This document shows, one piece after another, positions 50,071-59,654 of a stretch of DNA of 64,000 nt (within the stretch, counting starts at the first letter, position 1; each line of letters opens with the position of its first letter). The DNA comes from Caballeronia sp. TF1N1. GTDB taxonomy: Bacteria; Pseudomonadota; Gammaproteobacteria; Burkholderiales; Burkholderiaceae. A program made the position numbers and the translations under genes. The notes beneath the pieces were generated by a model. That model was not told the origin of the DNA and did not search any database. It saw only the letters and a list, made by a program, of their open reading frames with translations. The DNA is taken from contig NZ_CP084627.1 of the NCBI RefSeq assembly GCF_022878925.1, positions 1,364,001 through 1,428,000 on the forward strand. Reading direction: 5' to 3'.

Positions 50071-50976
50071 ATGGATCGTTTCCAGGCAATGTCGACCTTC
50101 GTCACCGTGGTCGAAACCGGAGGCTTCGCGTCCGCCGCGCGCAAGCTCGAAGTGTCGCCATCGGTGGTGAGCCGCGTCGTCACGGAACTCGAAGAACGGC
50201 TTGGCGTGCGGCTGCTCACGCGCACAACACGCGTCGTGCGTCTCACCGACGCAGGCCGTGGCTACTTCGAGGACTGCCGCCGCATTCTCGGCGAACTCGA
50301 CAGCGCCGACCTCGCCGCGACCGGCACTCATTCGTCGCCGCGTGGCGTCCTCGCCATCACCGCGCCAGTCATGTTCGGCCGACTGCATGTCATGCCGGTG
50401 ATGCTCGACTACCTTTCGCGCTATCGGGAAGCGGACGCCAGTTGCTGGTTTGTCGATCGCGTGGTGAATCTCGTCGACGAAGGTATCGACGTGGCGGTGC
50501 GGATCGCGGAACTGCCGGACTCGTCGCTGCAGGCGATTACCGTGGGCCACGTGCGGCGGGTGCTGTGCGCGTCGCCCGAATATCTCGATGAACACGGCAC
50601 GCCGCGACATCCCGCCGACCTCGATGACCATACGATCATCACGTCCACCGGCTCCTCGACGCCGCCCGAATGGCGTCTTTACGAGGGCGAGCGGCATATC
50701 GTCGTGCGCGCGCGGCCGCGCCTTTCCACCACGACCAACGACTCGGCGATGGAAGCCGCGCTCGCGGGCTTCGGCATTGCGCGGCTGCTTTCTTATCAGA
50801 TCGCGTCGCATCTGAACGAAGGCGCGCTCGTCACCCTTCTCGCCGATTTCGAACCGCCGCCGCTGCCGGTGCATCTCGTGCATCGCGAGGGGCGCCATGT
50901 CGCGCAGAAGGTGCGCGCGTTTCTCGATCTCGCCGTGCCTGCGTTGCGCGCGAATCCATCGCTGAACTGGCGTTAG
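50071..50976 (+). CDS. LysR-family transcriptional regulator
   Basis: 301 residues from M-D-R-F-Q-A-M-S-T-F, a standard start for this LysR subgroup. HTH A-A-R-K-L-E-V-S-P-S-V-V-S-R-V-V, then a substrate-binding domain with D-E-G-I-D-V-A-V-R-I. An ATG at 50020 would add 17 residues. It follows the oxidoreductase gene and may regulate it. Confidence 0.9.
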   Translation: MDRFQAMSTFVTVVETGGFASAARKLEVSPSVVSRVVTELEERLGVRLLTRTTRVVRLTDAGRGYFEDCRRILGELDSADLAATGTHSSPRGVLAITAPVMFGRLHVMPVMLDYLSRYREADASCWFVDRVVNLVDEGIDVAVRIAELPDSSLQAITVGHVRRVLCASPEYLDEHGTPRHPADLDDHTIITSTGSSTPPEWRLYEGERHIVVRARPRLSTTTNDSAMEAALAGFGIARLLSYQIASHLNEGALVTLLADFEPPPLPVHLVHREGRHVAQKVRAFLDLAVPALRANPSLNWR

Positions 50977-51154
50977 TTTTTGGTTGCGCGCGGCGGGCAA
51001 GATACGCGCGCTTCGAAGCTCGTCCGCTCGAATCGAACGGCCGTTAGCGCGCGCCCCGTGCAAAATGCCGGCAAACCATGCAACATAGCTCTCTCGACCG
51101 GATGTCACGGTCGCCGCGCTTCGGCTTTCCTGAACCTTCAACGGCTCACGCACC

Positions 51155-52630
51155 ATGACGAATCAAACATCTTCCTCGAATGAACGCCCGCTCGACATGA
51201 TCATCTTCGGCGGCGGCGGCGACCTTGCCGCACGCAAGCTGCTGCCCGCGCTCTACATGGCTCATTCGCATTGCAATCTGCCGCCCGACACGCGCATTCT
51301 CGCGATCGGCCGCAAGGACTGGACGCGCGAAGACTATCTGAAGAATTTCATGGAGAAGCAGTCGCGTCCGTTCATCGACGAAAAAGGCTTCGATGCGCAG
51401 TCGTGGGACAAATTCCTCGCGCTGTTCGACTACGTGCGCGTGGATGTCGAAAACCCGGACGACTTCCGCCGTCTCGCCGAAGCATCGCGCGAGAACGCGC
51501 AGCGCGTGTTCTATCTCTCGACCTCGCCGGAACTTTTCACCACCATCTGTGACAATCTCGCGGCAGCGGGTCTCGTGGACGAGCAGTCGCGCGTCGTGCT
51601 GGAAAAGCCGCTCGGTCACGATCTCGCCTCGGCGGTCGAGATCAACAACGCCGTCGGCAAGCGCTTCAAGGAAGAGCAGATTTATCGCATCGACCATTAT
51701 CTCGGCAAGGAGACGGTCCAGAACCTGATGGTGCTGCGCTTTGGCAACGCCATCTTCGGTCCGCTGTGGCAAGCGCCTTATATCAAGAGCGTGCAGATCA
51801 CGGTGTCGGAAACGGTGGGCGTGGGCAGCCGCGCGGGCTTTTACGATCACACCGGCGCGCTGCGCGACATGGTGCAGAACCACTTGCTGCAACTGCTGTG
51901 CATCGTGGCAATGGAACCGCCCGTCTCGCTCGATCCCGACGCCGTGCGCGACGAAAAGCTCAAGGTGCTGAAGTCGCTGCGGCCCATGTCGGTCGCGGAT
52001 ATCGCCCGCGACACCGTGCGCGGTCAGTATGCGGCGGGCGCGGTCGGCGGCGAGGCGGTGAAAGGCTATCTGCAGGAAGACAACGTGCCCGCCGAAAGCC
52101 GCGCCGAGACCTTCGTCGCATTGCGCGCGCATATCAACAACTGGCGCTGGGCCAACGTCCCGTTCTTCCTGCGCACCGGCAAGCGCATGCAGAACCGGCG
52201 CTCGGAGATCGTCATCGACTTTGCCGACTTGCCGTTCTCGATCATTCCGGCGGGTCCGCGTCATTACGGCAACCGGCTCACCATCACGTTGCAGCCGGAA
52301 GAATCAATCCAGTTGCAGATGATGGCGAAGGAACCCGGCAGCGGCATGCAAATGCTGCCCGTCAATCTGAACCTCGATCTGCAGCAGGCGTTCACCGAGC
52401 GCCGCGCGGAAGCGTATGAGCGTTTGCTGATCGACGTGATTCGCGGCCGTCTCACGCACTTCATGCGCCGCGACGAACTCGAAGCGGCTTGGGCGTGGGT
52501 CGAGCCCATTCTCAACGGCTGGAAGGAACTCGGCGACAAGCCGCGCGGTTATACGGCGGGAACGTTCGGCCCGGCGGCTTCATCGGCACTGATGGCGCGC
52601 GAGAATCTCGCGTGGGCCGAGGAAGCGTGA
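51155..52630 (+). CDS. zwf: glucose-6-phosphate 1-dehydrogenase
   Basis: 491 residues. NADP motif F-G-G-G-G-D-L-A-A-R-K-L, active-site R-I-D-H-Y-L-G-K-E, and a full C-terminal domain. First step of the oxidative pentose phosphate and Entner-Doudoroff routes. The usual partners (pgl, edd) are not adjacent, so this may be a second copy. Confidence 0.96.
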   Translation: MTNQTSSSNERPLDMIIFGGGGDLAARKLLPALYMAHSHCNLPPDTRILAIGRKDWTREDYLKNFMEKQSRPFIDEKGFDAQSWDKFLALFDYVRVDVENPDDFRRLAEASRENAQRVFYLSTSPELFTTICDNLAAAGLVDEQSRVVLEKPLGHDLASAVEINNAVGKRFKEEQIYRIDHYLGKETVQNLMVLRFGNAIFGPLWQAPYIKSVQITVSETVGVGSRAGFYDHTGALRDMVQNHLLQLLCIVAMEPPVSLDPDAVRDEKLKVLKSLRPMSVADIARDTVRGQYAAGAVGGEAVKGYLQEDNVPAESRAETFVALRAHINNWRWANVPFFLRTGKRMQNRRSEIVIDFADLPFSIIPAGPRHYGNRLTITLQPEESIQLQMMAKEPGSGMQMLPVNLNLDLQQAFTERRAEAYERLLIDVIRGRLTHFMRRDELEAAWAWVEPILNGWKELGDKPRGYTAGTFGPAASSALMARENLAWAEEA

Positions 52631-52665
52631 TGCGTTGACTTCACGATGACTTCGCGGCGGGCGCT

Positions 52666-53958
52666 TTATCGCATCATCGAGCGAGCGCCCTGCCGCGCGG
52701 ACCACGCCGTGCCGACCGCCATCACCCACGCGAGCACGACGATCCCGCACAGAATGCCGGACAGCCGCAGCACGGCGGGCATCGGGTCCGACGACCAATG
52801 GTGGTCCTGCACGAAGACCATGATGAACGCGATGCTGAACTGCCGCCCGACATAGCTCGCGCCCTGCGAGCCCGTCTGCACGTGACAGCCAAGCCACACG
52901 CCCGCGCACAGCGCGAGCATGCAGGCGAACGCGTTGTCGCCCAGCAGCGGCAAGAGCGCGAGGCTCACCGCTCCCGCCAGCAGACAGCCGACGAGCCGCT
53001 GCACCATGCGCTGCGTGACGGGTTTTTTCGTCGGCTTGTCCAGTGCGGATGCGGGCAAGATCAGCACGGCAACGGCCGTTACCATCGCCTGCGCGAAGCC
53101 GGGCAAATTCCACGCATACGCGAGCGCCGCGAGAATCATGATCGACCACGCGGACTGCCATGCCAGGCGCTTGCGCATGACGTCGGCAACGTGCTGCGCG
53201 TGCGCGGCTTCGAGCGCTTGCACGGCTTGCGCGGCATCGGAGGGAACGAGCGTGATGGCATGCGTGACGGCGAGGCTGTTGGCATTCACCCTGTCGGCCG
53301 TGGACGACGCCTGCGCGCCCGGCACGAGCGCCGCGCCACGCTTTTTCCGATAATGCTGCACGCCCGCGTGAAAGAGCGCCGACACGGCCACGCACGCCAC
53401 GGTGCCGACGATCACCTCGACCACGCGCAGCACCGCGAACGAAGCCGTCGCCGATGCCGAATCGAGCCGATGCGCCTCGAACGTCACCATCAGCGCGGTC
53501 ACCGCGCCGAGCACCCAGGCGTAGCCGGCATCCGAAACGAGCGCGCGAAACACCGAGAAGCCTGCGATCAACCCGAGCAGCGGCACGAAGAGCCACGGCA
53601 CATCGCCGATGAGCGGCCCGGCCACCGCCCCGAGCAACGCGCCCGCCACCGTGCCGAGCACGCGATGCACGCCGCGTTGCGCGCACGCGGAGAACTTGGT
53701 CTGCATGACGGCGAAGCCGCTGATGGCGGCCCACCAGATGTGCGTCAAGTGAAACGCGTAGGCCAGCGCGACCGCGAGCGCCACCGAGAACATCGCCTGC
53801 GTGGCGAAGTGCGCGCGCTCGGGCGTCGGTTTGATCGCGATGAGTTCGCGGCCCAGCGAGACGAAGGCATCGCGCAGAACGGGCGCGAGCGCGTCCACGC
53901 CGCTCAGGGCGTCACGTTCGAGCGGCGGGGCGGCACGGGTCGAGTTTTCGTTGGGCAT
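52666..53958 (-). CDS. FUSC-family membrane exporter
   Basis: 430 residues with two blocks of about five membrane helices each separated by a cytoplasmic loop. A-F-H-L-T-H-I-W-W-A-A-I-S-G-F and the R-x-x-G-T-x-x-G-A motif (R-V-L-G-T-V-A-G-A) are typical of the fusaric acid resistance/aromatic acid exporter group. Shorter than AaeB-type members. Substrate not evident. Confidence 0.88.
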   Translation of the reverse strand: MPNENSTRAAPPLERDALSGVDALAPVLRDAFVSLGRELIAIKPTPERAHFATQAMFSVALAVALAYAFHLTHIWWAAISGFAVMQTKFSACAQRGVHRVLGTVAGALLGAVAGPLIGDVPWLFVPLLGLIAGFSVFRALVSDAGYAWVLGAVTALMVTFEAHRLDSASATASFAVLRVVEVIVGTVACVAVSALFHAGVQHYRKKRGAALVPGAQASSTADRVNANSLAVTHAITLVPSDAAQAVQALEAAHAQHVADVMRKRLAWQSAWSIMILAALAYAWNLPGFAQAMVTAVAVLILPASALDKPTKKPVTQRMVQRLVGCLLAGAVSLALLPLLGDNAFACMLALCAGVWLGCHVQTGSQGASYVGRQFSIAFIMVFVQDHHWSSDPMPAVLRLSGILCGIVVLAWVMAVGTAWSARQGARSMMR

Positions 53959-54045
53959 TGTCGGGGCGTCTTCGAGGATGCACTTTGCAGCGTAGTCGCG
54001 AAGCGGCCCGAGCGCAAAGGCAAGACAAAAAGACGGCGGATTGCG

Positions 54046-54687
54046 TCAGACCCGCGAAGTCAGCAGTCGAATGCCTGCAACTGCGAAGACGAGCGCGAGC
54101 GCGGCGTCGAGACCGCGCTGGATGCGCGTGTAGATGCGGCGCGCCGATGCCATCGAAAAAAGCGCGGCATAGCCGCCGAACACGCATACGCCGATACACA
54201 GACAGCCCGCGACGACCGCGAGCATGTGCGCGGTGCCCTCGCCCGCCGATGAGCCGAGCGCTGCCACCGACATCCATACGAGAATGGCCTTCGGATTGGT
54301 CAGATGTAGCAGCGCGCCGCGTGCATAGAGCTTGCGCGTGTCTGGTTGCTCAGTCGTTTCCACCGACGATGCACGGCGCGCCGGCCGCCACGCCGAGCGG
54401 CCCGACTTGAACGCGAGCCACAAGAGATACACGCCGCCACACAGCTTGACCGCGACGAGAAAGCCCGTGTATGCCGTCAACACGGCGGAAAGGCCGAGCG
54501 CGGCGAGCATCGCCCAGAAGAAGGAGCCGGAGATCACGCCCGCCGCGAAAGCAAACGCGGCGCGCCGGCCGGAAGTGCTCGCAATCGACATGATCGCGAG
54601 ATTGCTCGGGCCGGGGCTTGCCGTGCCGACGAAATAAGCGGAATAGGCCAGCAGAAGGTTGGCGCTGACAAATGCGTGAGCAGACAT
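54046..54687 (-). CDS. LysE/RhtB-family amino acid exporter
   Basis: 213 residues, six membrane helices, with the S-P-G-P-S-N-L motif near the N-terminus and L-T-N-P-K-A in the fourth region. ATG at 54687 with a GGAG site; the longer frame to 54789 lacks family support. Exported compound unknown. Confidence 0.9.
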   Translation of the reverse strand: MSAHAFVSANLLLAYSAYFVGTASPGPSNLAIMSIASTSGRRAAFAFAAGVISGSFFWAMLAALGLSAVLTAYTGFLVAVKLCGGVYLLWLAFKSGRSAWRPARRASSVETTEQPDTRKLYARGALLHLTNPKAILVWMSVAALGSSAGEGTAHMLAVVAGCLCIGVCVFGGYAALFSMASARRIYTRIQRGLDAALALVFAVAGIRLLTSRV

Positions 54688-54813
54688 GGAGTGGCTCCGG
54701 CGAGTCGAGTATTTGCCGATGAGCGCGAGCTTTCGCGCCCGCCGATATTCTCGCCGACCGAAGCACCCCCGCACATGCACGATTCCCACGTGAACCGGCA
54801 GGCCAGTGCGTGA

Positions 54814-55707
54814 TCAGTCCGCATAGCGCTCGATGCCATCCGCCAGCGCGTCGAACACGGCGCGGCAGCGCGGACTGCCGCGCAGATCTTCGTGCATCGT
54901 TACCCAGGTTTCGAGCTGAAACGTGAATACTTTCGGCAGCACGCGCACGAGTGACTCGTTGCGCCGGGCAAGCGCTACCTGACACATGCCGAGGCCCGCG
55001 CCCGCGCGGATCAGCGCAAGTTGCGCGAGGTCGCTGTCCGAGCGCAGGGCGAACGTATCGCGCGAAAATTCCGGCAGCGACTTGCTCGCTTCGCGTACGA
55101 AGGCGTTCGGCTGATCGAAACCGATGATCGCATGCCGATCCAGCGCCGCCACGTTGCGCGGCGTGCCATGCTTCGCGAGATAGTCGCGATGCGCGTGCAA
55201 GCCCACTTCGATCCGCCCGACGCGCCGCGCGACGAGTTGCGTCTGCTTCGGCCGCACCATGCGCACGGCGATGTCGGCTTCGCGTCTGAGCAGGTCCTGC
55301 ACGCGATTGCTGAGGACGAGTTCGATCACGAGACGCGGATGCCGCTCGCGCAACGCCGCGAGAATGGGCGGCAACACTTCGACGCCCACGACTTCGCTCG
55401 CCGAGATCCGCACGGCGCCCTGCACGCTCGCGCCATCCGCATGACCCGTCGCGGCGCGTTCGAGCGATGCGGCCGTGCTGTGCATCGCCTCGGCATGCGC
55501 GCGCAGGTCGAGCGCGACATCGGTCGGTTGCAGGCCGGTTTGCGAGCGCGTGAACAAGCTTACGCCGAGTGCCTTTTCGAGCGCCTCGACATGCCGTCCC
55601 GCAGTGGGCTGCGTGATGCCGAGCGAACGCGCCGCGCCCGAAAGCGAACCTTCCTGCAAGACCGCCAAAAAAGTGCGGTACAGCTCCCAGCCAATATTGT
55701 CTGCCAT
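54814..55707 (-). CDS. LysR-family transcriptional regulator
   Basis: 297 residues, with HTH A-A-R-S-L-G-I-T-Q-P-T-A-G-R-H-V and a periplasmic-binding-like effector domain. It faces the NAD-dependent epimerase gene across a 94-bp promoter and precedes the LysE-type exporter on its own strand, so either may be its target. Confidence 0.9.
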   Translation of the reverse strand: MADNIGWELYRTFLAVLQEGSLSGAARSLGITQPTAGRHVEALEKALGVSLFTRSQTGLQPTDVALDLRAHAEAMHSTAASLERAATGHADGASVQGAVRISASEVVGVEVLPPILAALRERHPRLVIELVLSNRVQDLLRREADIAVRMVRPKQTQLVARRVGRIEVGLHAHRDYLAKHGTPRNVAALDRHAIIGFDQPNAFVREASKSLPEFSRDTFALRSDSDLAQLALIRAGAGLGMCQVALARRNESLVRVLPKVFTFQLETWVTMHEDLRGSPRCRAVFDALADGIERYAD

Positions 55708-55801
55708 ACGAATTTGTATATCTGCTCAACGAGGTTAGGCAATTTTATTGTATCGTCGCACGGCACAGAATAAGGTCTTCGATCCAAGAGAGGCGCAAGA
55801 C

Positions 55802-56776
55802 ATGACACACGGCGAACAGGCATTGGTGCTCGGGGCGAGCGGCGGAATTGGCAGCGAAGTGGCGCGACAGCTGCGCGACGCGGGCTGGCGCGTGCGCGGT
55901 ATGAAACGGGGCGCACCCGACGCGCGGCCCGACCTGCACGGCATCGAATGGATTCAGGGCGATGCCATGAACCGCGCGGATGTCAAGCGCGCCGCACGGG
56001 GCTGCGCGGTCATCGTGCATGCGGTGAATCCGCCGGGCTACAAGCGCTGGGCCGACTTCGTCTTGCCGATGATCGATCACACCATCGCCGCCGCGAAAGC
56101 CGAGGGCGCGACCATCGTGCTGCCGGGCACGGTGTACAACTTCGGGCCGGACGCGCTGCCCTTCATCGATGAGCGCGCGCCACAGCGTCCGCTCACGGAA
56201 AAAGGCGCGATACGCGTGGAGATGGAAGCGCGACTGGAACGCGCGAGCAAGGACGGCGCGCGCGTGCTGATCGTGCGCGCGGGCGATTTCTTCGGGCCGA
56301 GAGCGGGCAACAACTGGTTTTCGCAGGGACTCGTGACGCCGGGCAAACCGGTCAGGAAAATCAGTTGTCCCGGTGCGCGCGGTGTCGGGCATGAATGGTC
56401 GTATCTACCCGATGTGGCGCGCACGATGATCGAGTTGCTTCGACGCCGCGATACGCTCGAACCCTTCGCGCGCTTTCACATGGGCGGACATTGGGACGAA
56501 GACGGCATGCAGTTCGCTCGTGCTATCCAGCGCGTCGCCGCGCGCAACCGGCCGCGCATCGTCGGGTTTCCGTGGTGGTTGCTCGCGCTGGCATCGCCCT
56601 TCAATACGACGTTTCGAGAGCTGCGCGAGATGCGCTACTTATGGCGCACGCCGGTGCGCATGAACAACGCCTTGCTCGTCCATACGCTCGGCCACGAACC
56701 GCATACGCCGCTCGATGAAGCCGTCGAAGCCACGCTCGTCGGACTCGGCTGTCTCAATCCCGGCGAGCGCGCCTGA
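55802..56776 (+). CDS. NAD-dependent epimerase/dehydratase family protein
   Basis: 324 residues from M-T-H-G-E-Q-A-L-V-L-G-A-S-G-G-I-G, an extended-SDR nucleotide motif; then V-H-A-V-N-P-P-G-Y and P-G-T-V-Y-N-F-G. The usual catalytic Y-x3-K is not clear, as in many atypical NmrA-like members. Divergent from the LysR gene, which probably controls it. Confidence 0.85.
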   Translation: MTHGEQALVLGASGGIGSEVARQLRDAGWRVRGMKRGAPDARPDLHGIEWIQGDAMNRADVKRAARGCAVIVHAVNPPGYKRWADFVLPMIDHTIAAAKAEGATIVLPGTVYNFGPDALPFIDERAPQRPLTEKGAIRVEMEARLERASKDGARVLIVRAGDFFGPRAGNNWFSQGLVTPGKPVRKISCPGARGVGHEWSYLPDVARTMIELLRRRDTLEPFARFHMGGHWDEDGMQFARAIQRVAARNRPRIVGFPWWLLALASPFNTTFRELREMRYLWRTPVRMNNALLVHTLGHEPHTPLDEAVEATLVGLGCLNPGERA

Positions 56777-57049
56777 CCGAAGCGCGGACTACTTCCGGGC
56801 GCAATGAAGCTCGGCTTCGTAAGCAGCCGAATACGACGGCTCCCGAAAGCGCTCACCTTTAGACGCTCGAAAGCCACCAAATCGATGGAAAAGCCCTTTG
56901 TTTTCAAGGCTCCGTGCCAACCGCGAACATGCCTCCCGAATACCCTCACCTTTCGCGCTGATACGCGTCATGCGACTCGCACGCGCTAGCGGCTTTTTGC
57001 CTGCGCTATGCTGCCTTTCCTTCCAACGGCGATTGCAGGAGACAAGTCC

Positions 57050-57589
57050 ATGAGCATTACCGCGCCCGCGCCCAAGCAGCAAAGCGACGCTTTTCCGCCG
57101 CAAGGTCTCACGCCCACGCGCGAGCAGATCATCCGGCATCTGCGGCATTCGAGCGTTATCGCCGAGCGTGCAACGCTGCTCGGTCATCATCCGTTCGGCG
57201 CGATCCTCGTCGGTCCTGACCAGGAAACCGTGTTGATGGAGCAAGGCAATGTCGATACCGTGAATCACGCGGAGTCGGTGCTCGCGCGCGTCGCGGCGCT
57301 CAACTTCACGCCGGAGTACTTGTGGAGCTGCACGCTCTATACGTCCGTCGAGCCGTGCTGCATGTGCGCGGGAACCGCGTATTGGGCGAACATCGGACGC
57401 GTGGTGTATGGACTGACGGAAGCGCGTCTGCTGGACGCCACCGGCAATCACGAAGAGAATCCGACCATGAGCGTCTCGTCACGCTACGTGTTCGATCACT
57501 GCCAGAAGCCCGTCGAACTGATCGGCCCGATTGCCGAAGTAGAAGACGAGGTGCTACGAGTGCAACGCGAGTTCTGGGCCAAACGCTAG
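57050..57589 (+). CDS. nucleoside deaminase (CDA fold)
   Basis: 179 residues with the zinc motifs N-H-A-E and E-P-C-C-M-C. Closest in style to guanine deaminase/tRNA adenosine deaminase-like enzymes acting on small nucleosides. The ATG at 57050 is preceded by CAGGAG. The 273-bp gap before it holds nothing I recognise. Confidence 0.9.
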   Translation: MSITAPAPKQQSDAFPPQGLTPTREQIIRHLRHSSVIAERATLLGHHPFGAILVGPDQETVLMEQGNVDTVNHAESVLARVAALNFTPEYLWSCTLYTSVEPCCMCAGTAYWANIGRVVYGLTEARLLDATGNHEENPTMSVSSRYVFDHCQKPVELIGPIAEVEDEVLRVQREFWAKR

Positions 57590-57755
57590 ACAAGCCTCTT
57601 GCAGTGCAACATGAAGCAAGCAAGATGGATTGGCCGTCATGCGTTGACTGCATGCATGAGCCGGGTTCATGCATGGATGAACATCGATCGTTTGTCATCG
57701 GATCGCGGCGGGGAGACTATAACGATAACGAGGCAACAAACATTGGAGACCCGCC

Positions 57756-58598
57756 ATGAACGAAGTGCTCGAAAAGCCCGCATCGTCGATCGTCAAGGAA
57801 GGCAAGGTATCGATCTATCAGCCGGAGCAGGAAGGGCTGATCTTTCCTGAATTGCCGGAATTCAAGAATGCGGCCGAACATCGGCAGTATTTGAAAGAGC
57901 GGCTAGTGGGTGCATGTCGCGCCTTCGCGCTGCAAGGTTTCGATTACGGTTTCGCCGGGCATCTCACCGTGCGCGATCCAGAAAACCCCGGCCTGTACTG
58001 GACTAATCCGATGGCCATTCACTTTTCGCAAGTGAAGGTGTCGAATCTGATCTGCGCGGATCACAAGGGCACCGTCGTCGAGGGCAATCACGCGATCAAT
58101 CGCGCCGGCTTCGTGTTGCATGCGGCCGTGCATGAGATGCACCAGGATATCGTCGCCATGTGCCACGCGCACACGCTCTACGGCACCGCGTTCGCGTCGC
58201 TCGGCAAAGCGCTCGAACCAATCTCGCAAGACGCCGCTGCTTTCTTCGAAGATCACGTCGTGATCGGCGAGGAAGCGGGCAAGGTTGCGGTGGAAGTGAA
58301 AGGCGGCAACAAGGTCGCGCTCGCCTTCAAGGGCGTGAAAGCCGCGATCCACCAGAACCACGGGCTGCTCACGGCGAGTCGCCACAGTATCGACTCCGCG
58401 GCGTTCTGGTTCATTGCGCTGGAGCGCTGCTGCCATCAGCAACTGATGATCGAGCAAACCGGCATCACGCCTAAGCTCGTCACGCCGGACCGCGCGCGTT
58501 ACAGCCGCGAACACGTGGGCAGCGACTATATCGGCTGGCTGCACTTCCAGACTATCTGGAACGACCTCGTCGCCACGCAGCCGGACATGTTCGACTGA
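57756..58598 (+). CDS. class II aldolase/adducin-family protein
   Basis: 280 residues with G-H-L-T-V-R-D, the zinc-ligand C-H-A-H-T-L-Y-G and a third histidine in H-Q-N-H-G-L-L. The family includes sugar-phosphate aldolases and decarboxylases; true substrate unknown. Converges with the IclR gene, with the two stops adjacent. Confidence 0.9.
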   Translation: MNEVLEKPASSIVKEGKVSIYQPEQEGLIFPELPEFKNAAEHRQYLKERLVGACRAFALQGFDYGFAGHLTVRDPENPGLYWTNPMAIHFSQVKVSNLICADHKGTVVEGNHAINRAGFVLHAAVHEMHQDIVAMCHAHTLYGTAFASLGKALEPISQDAAAFFEDHVVIGEEAGKVAVEVKGGNKVALAFKGVKAAIHQNHGLLTASRHSIDSAAFWFIALERCCHQQLMIEQTGITPKLVTPDRARYSREHVGSDYIGWLHFQTIWNDLVATQPDMFD

Positions 58599-59372
58599 TC
58601 AGATCACGTTGAGCATGTTCAACGCCGTCTCCTGAAGCGGCGGCAAGACCCGAGCGAGCGCAGCCTCGCTCGTTTCTTTTCCGATCGGCATATTCGCCGA
58701 CAAGGCCGCGACCACCTGCCCGTGACGGTTCTTCATCGGCACGGCGATCCCGCGCACGCCCACCTGCAATTGCTGTTCGATTGCAACGTAACCTTCCACG
58801 CGCGCCGCGCGAATCTTTTCGTACAACCTCTCCTTGTTGGTGATGGTGAGCGGCGTGAACGGCTTGAACTCCGTCGCGTCGAGCCACTTGCGCACCGCTT
58901 CCTCGTCCGGCTTGTGCGCGAGCAGAACGATGCCGCCCGACATCAACGCCGCCGGCACGCGCGCGCCGAGCACGAACCCGGTGGTCATGACGCGCGTCGA
59001 GCCGTTTCGCGCGATGATGACGAGATCCCATTCGTCCAGCACACTCACATACACTGACTCGTGGATCAGCGCGCTCAACTGCTGCAGATAAGGCTGCACG
59101 ATACGCGGCAGCCGCGCCGAGTCGAAGTACGACCAGCCCACGCGCAACACGCGCGGCGTCAGGTTGAAGAGCTTGCCATCGGTTTGCACGTAACCGAGAT
59201 GTGCCAGCGTCAGCAAATAGCGGCGCGCGGCCGTGCGCGTCATGCCGGTGCGCACGGCGGCTTGCGTCGGCGTCATGCGAGCGTGCTGGTCGTCAAAGGC
59301 TTCGAGAATGGCTAGACCTTTCTCCAGTCCGGCGATCCAGTCGCGCTTGTCGAGTGTCGATGTTTTCGTCAT
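58599..59372 (-). CDS. IclR-family regulator (PcaR/PobR-like)
   Basis: 257 residues from M-T-K-T-S-T-L-D. N-terminal winged HTH (A-V-R-T-G-M-T-R-T-A-A-R-R-Y-L) and IclR effector domain (G-V-R-G-I-A-V-P). The aromatic-acid subgroup is suggested by Y-V-S-V-L-D-E-W and by the operator sequences upstream. Divergent from an MHS-family transporter. Confidence 0.9.
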   Translation of the reverse strand: MTKTSTLDKRDWIAGLEKGLAILEAFDDQHARMTPTQAAVRTGMTRTAARRYLLTLAHLGYVQTDGKLFNLTPRVLRVGWSYFDSARLPRIVQPYLQQLSALIHESVYVSVLDEWDLVIIARNGSTRVMTTGFVLGARVPAALMSGGIVLLAHKPDEEAVRKWLDATEFKPFTPLTITNKERLYEKIRAARVEGYVAIEQQLQVGVRGIAVPMKNRHGQVVAALSANMPIGKETSEAALARVLPPLQETALNMLNVI

Positions 59373-59441
59373 GTTCGTTGCTCGAATGGGGCAGCCGGCG
59401 TGCGCTGACAAAGCCGAAAGGTCAGTGCTAACCCCCAATTC

Positions 59442-59477
59442 GGTCGATTATCGGACACACGCGTACGATTATCGCGC
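59442..59477. promoter_or_regulatory. two PcaR-like operator boxes
   Basis: CGATTATCG at 59445-59453 and 59466-59474, exactly 21 bp apart. The surrounding 15-mers resemble, in reverse complement, the PcaR box GTTCGATAATCGCAC (the first copy at about 12 of 15 places). Position between iclR and the transporter fits. Confidence 0.6.
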
Positions 59478-59654
59478 AAAATGCGTCATAAGTCGTTGCC
59501 GCGATCAGCCAGCGCTCTTATGCTCGAAACACTTCTGAGCGAGGCGTATTCCGGTGATCCGAATGCCCTGCCGCTCGGCCACGAGCAGCAGGCCAGAAAG
59601 CGGCGGCCTCGGTGGCAAACGGGTTCTACTCATAACCATTGTCGGAGACATTAC

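Noticed and set aside
54350..55729. 459-codon leftward frame
   Set aside because: Overlaps the LysE exporter and LysR gene in another frame; both of those have clear families.
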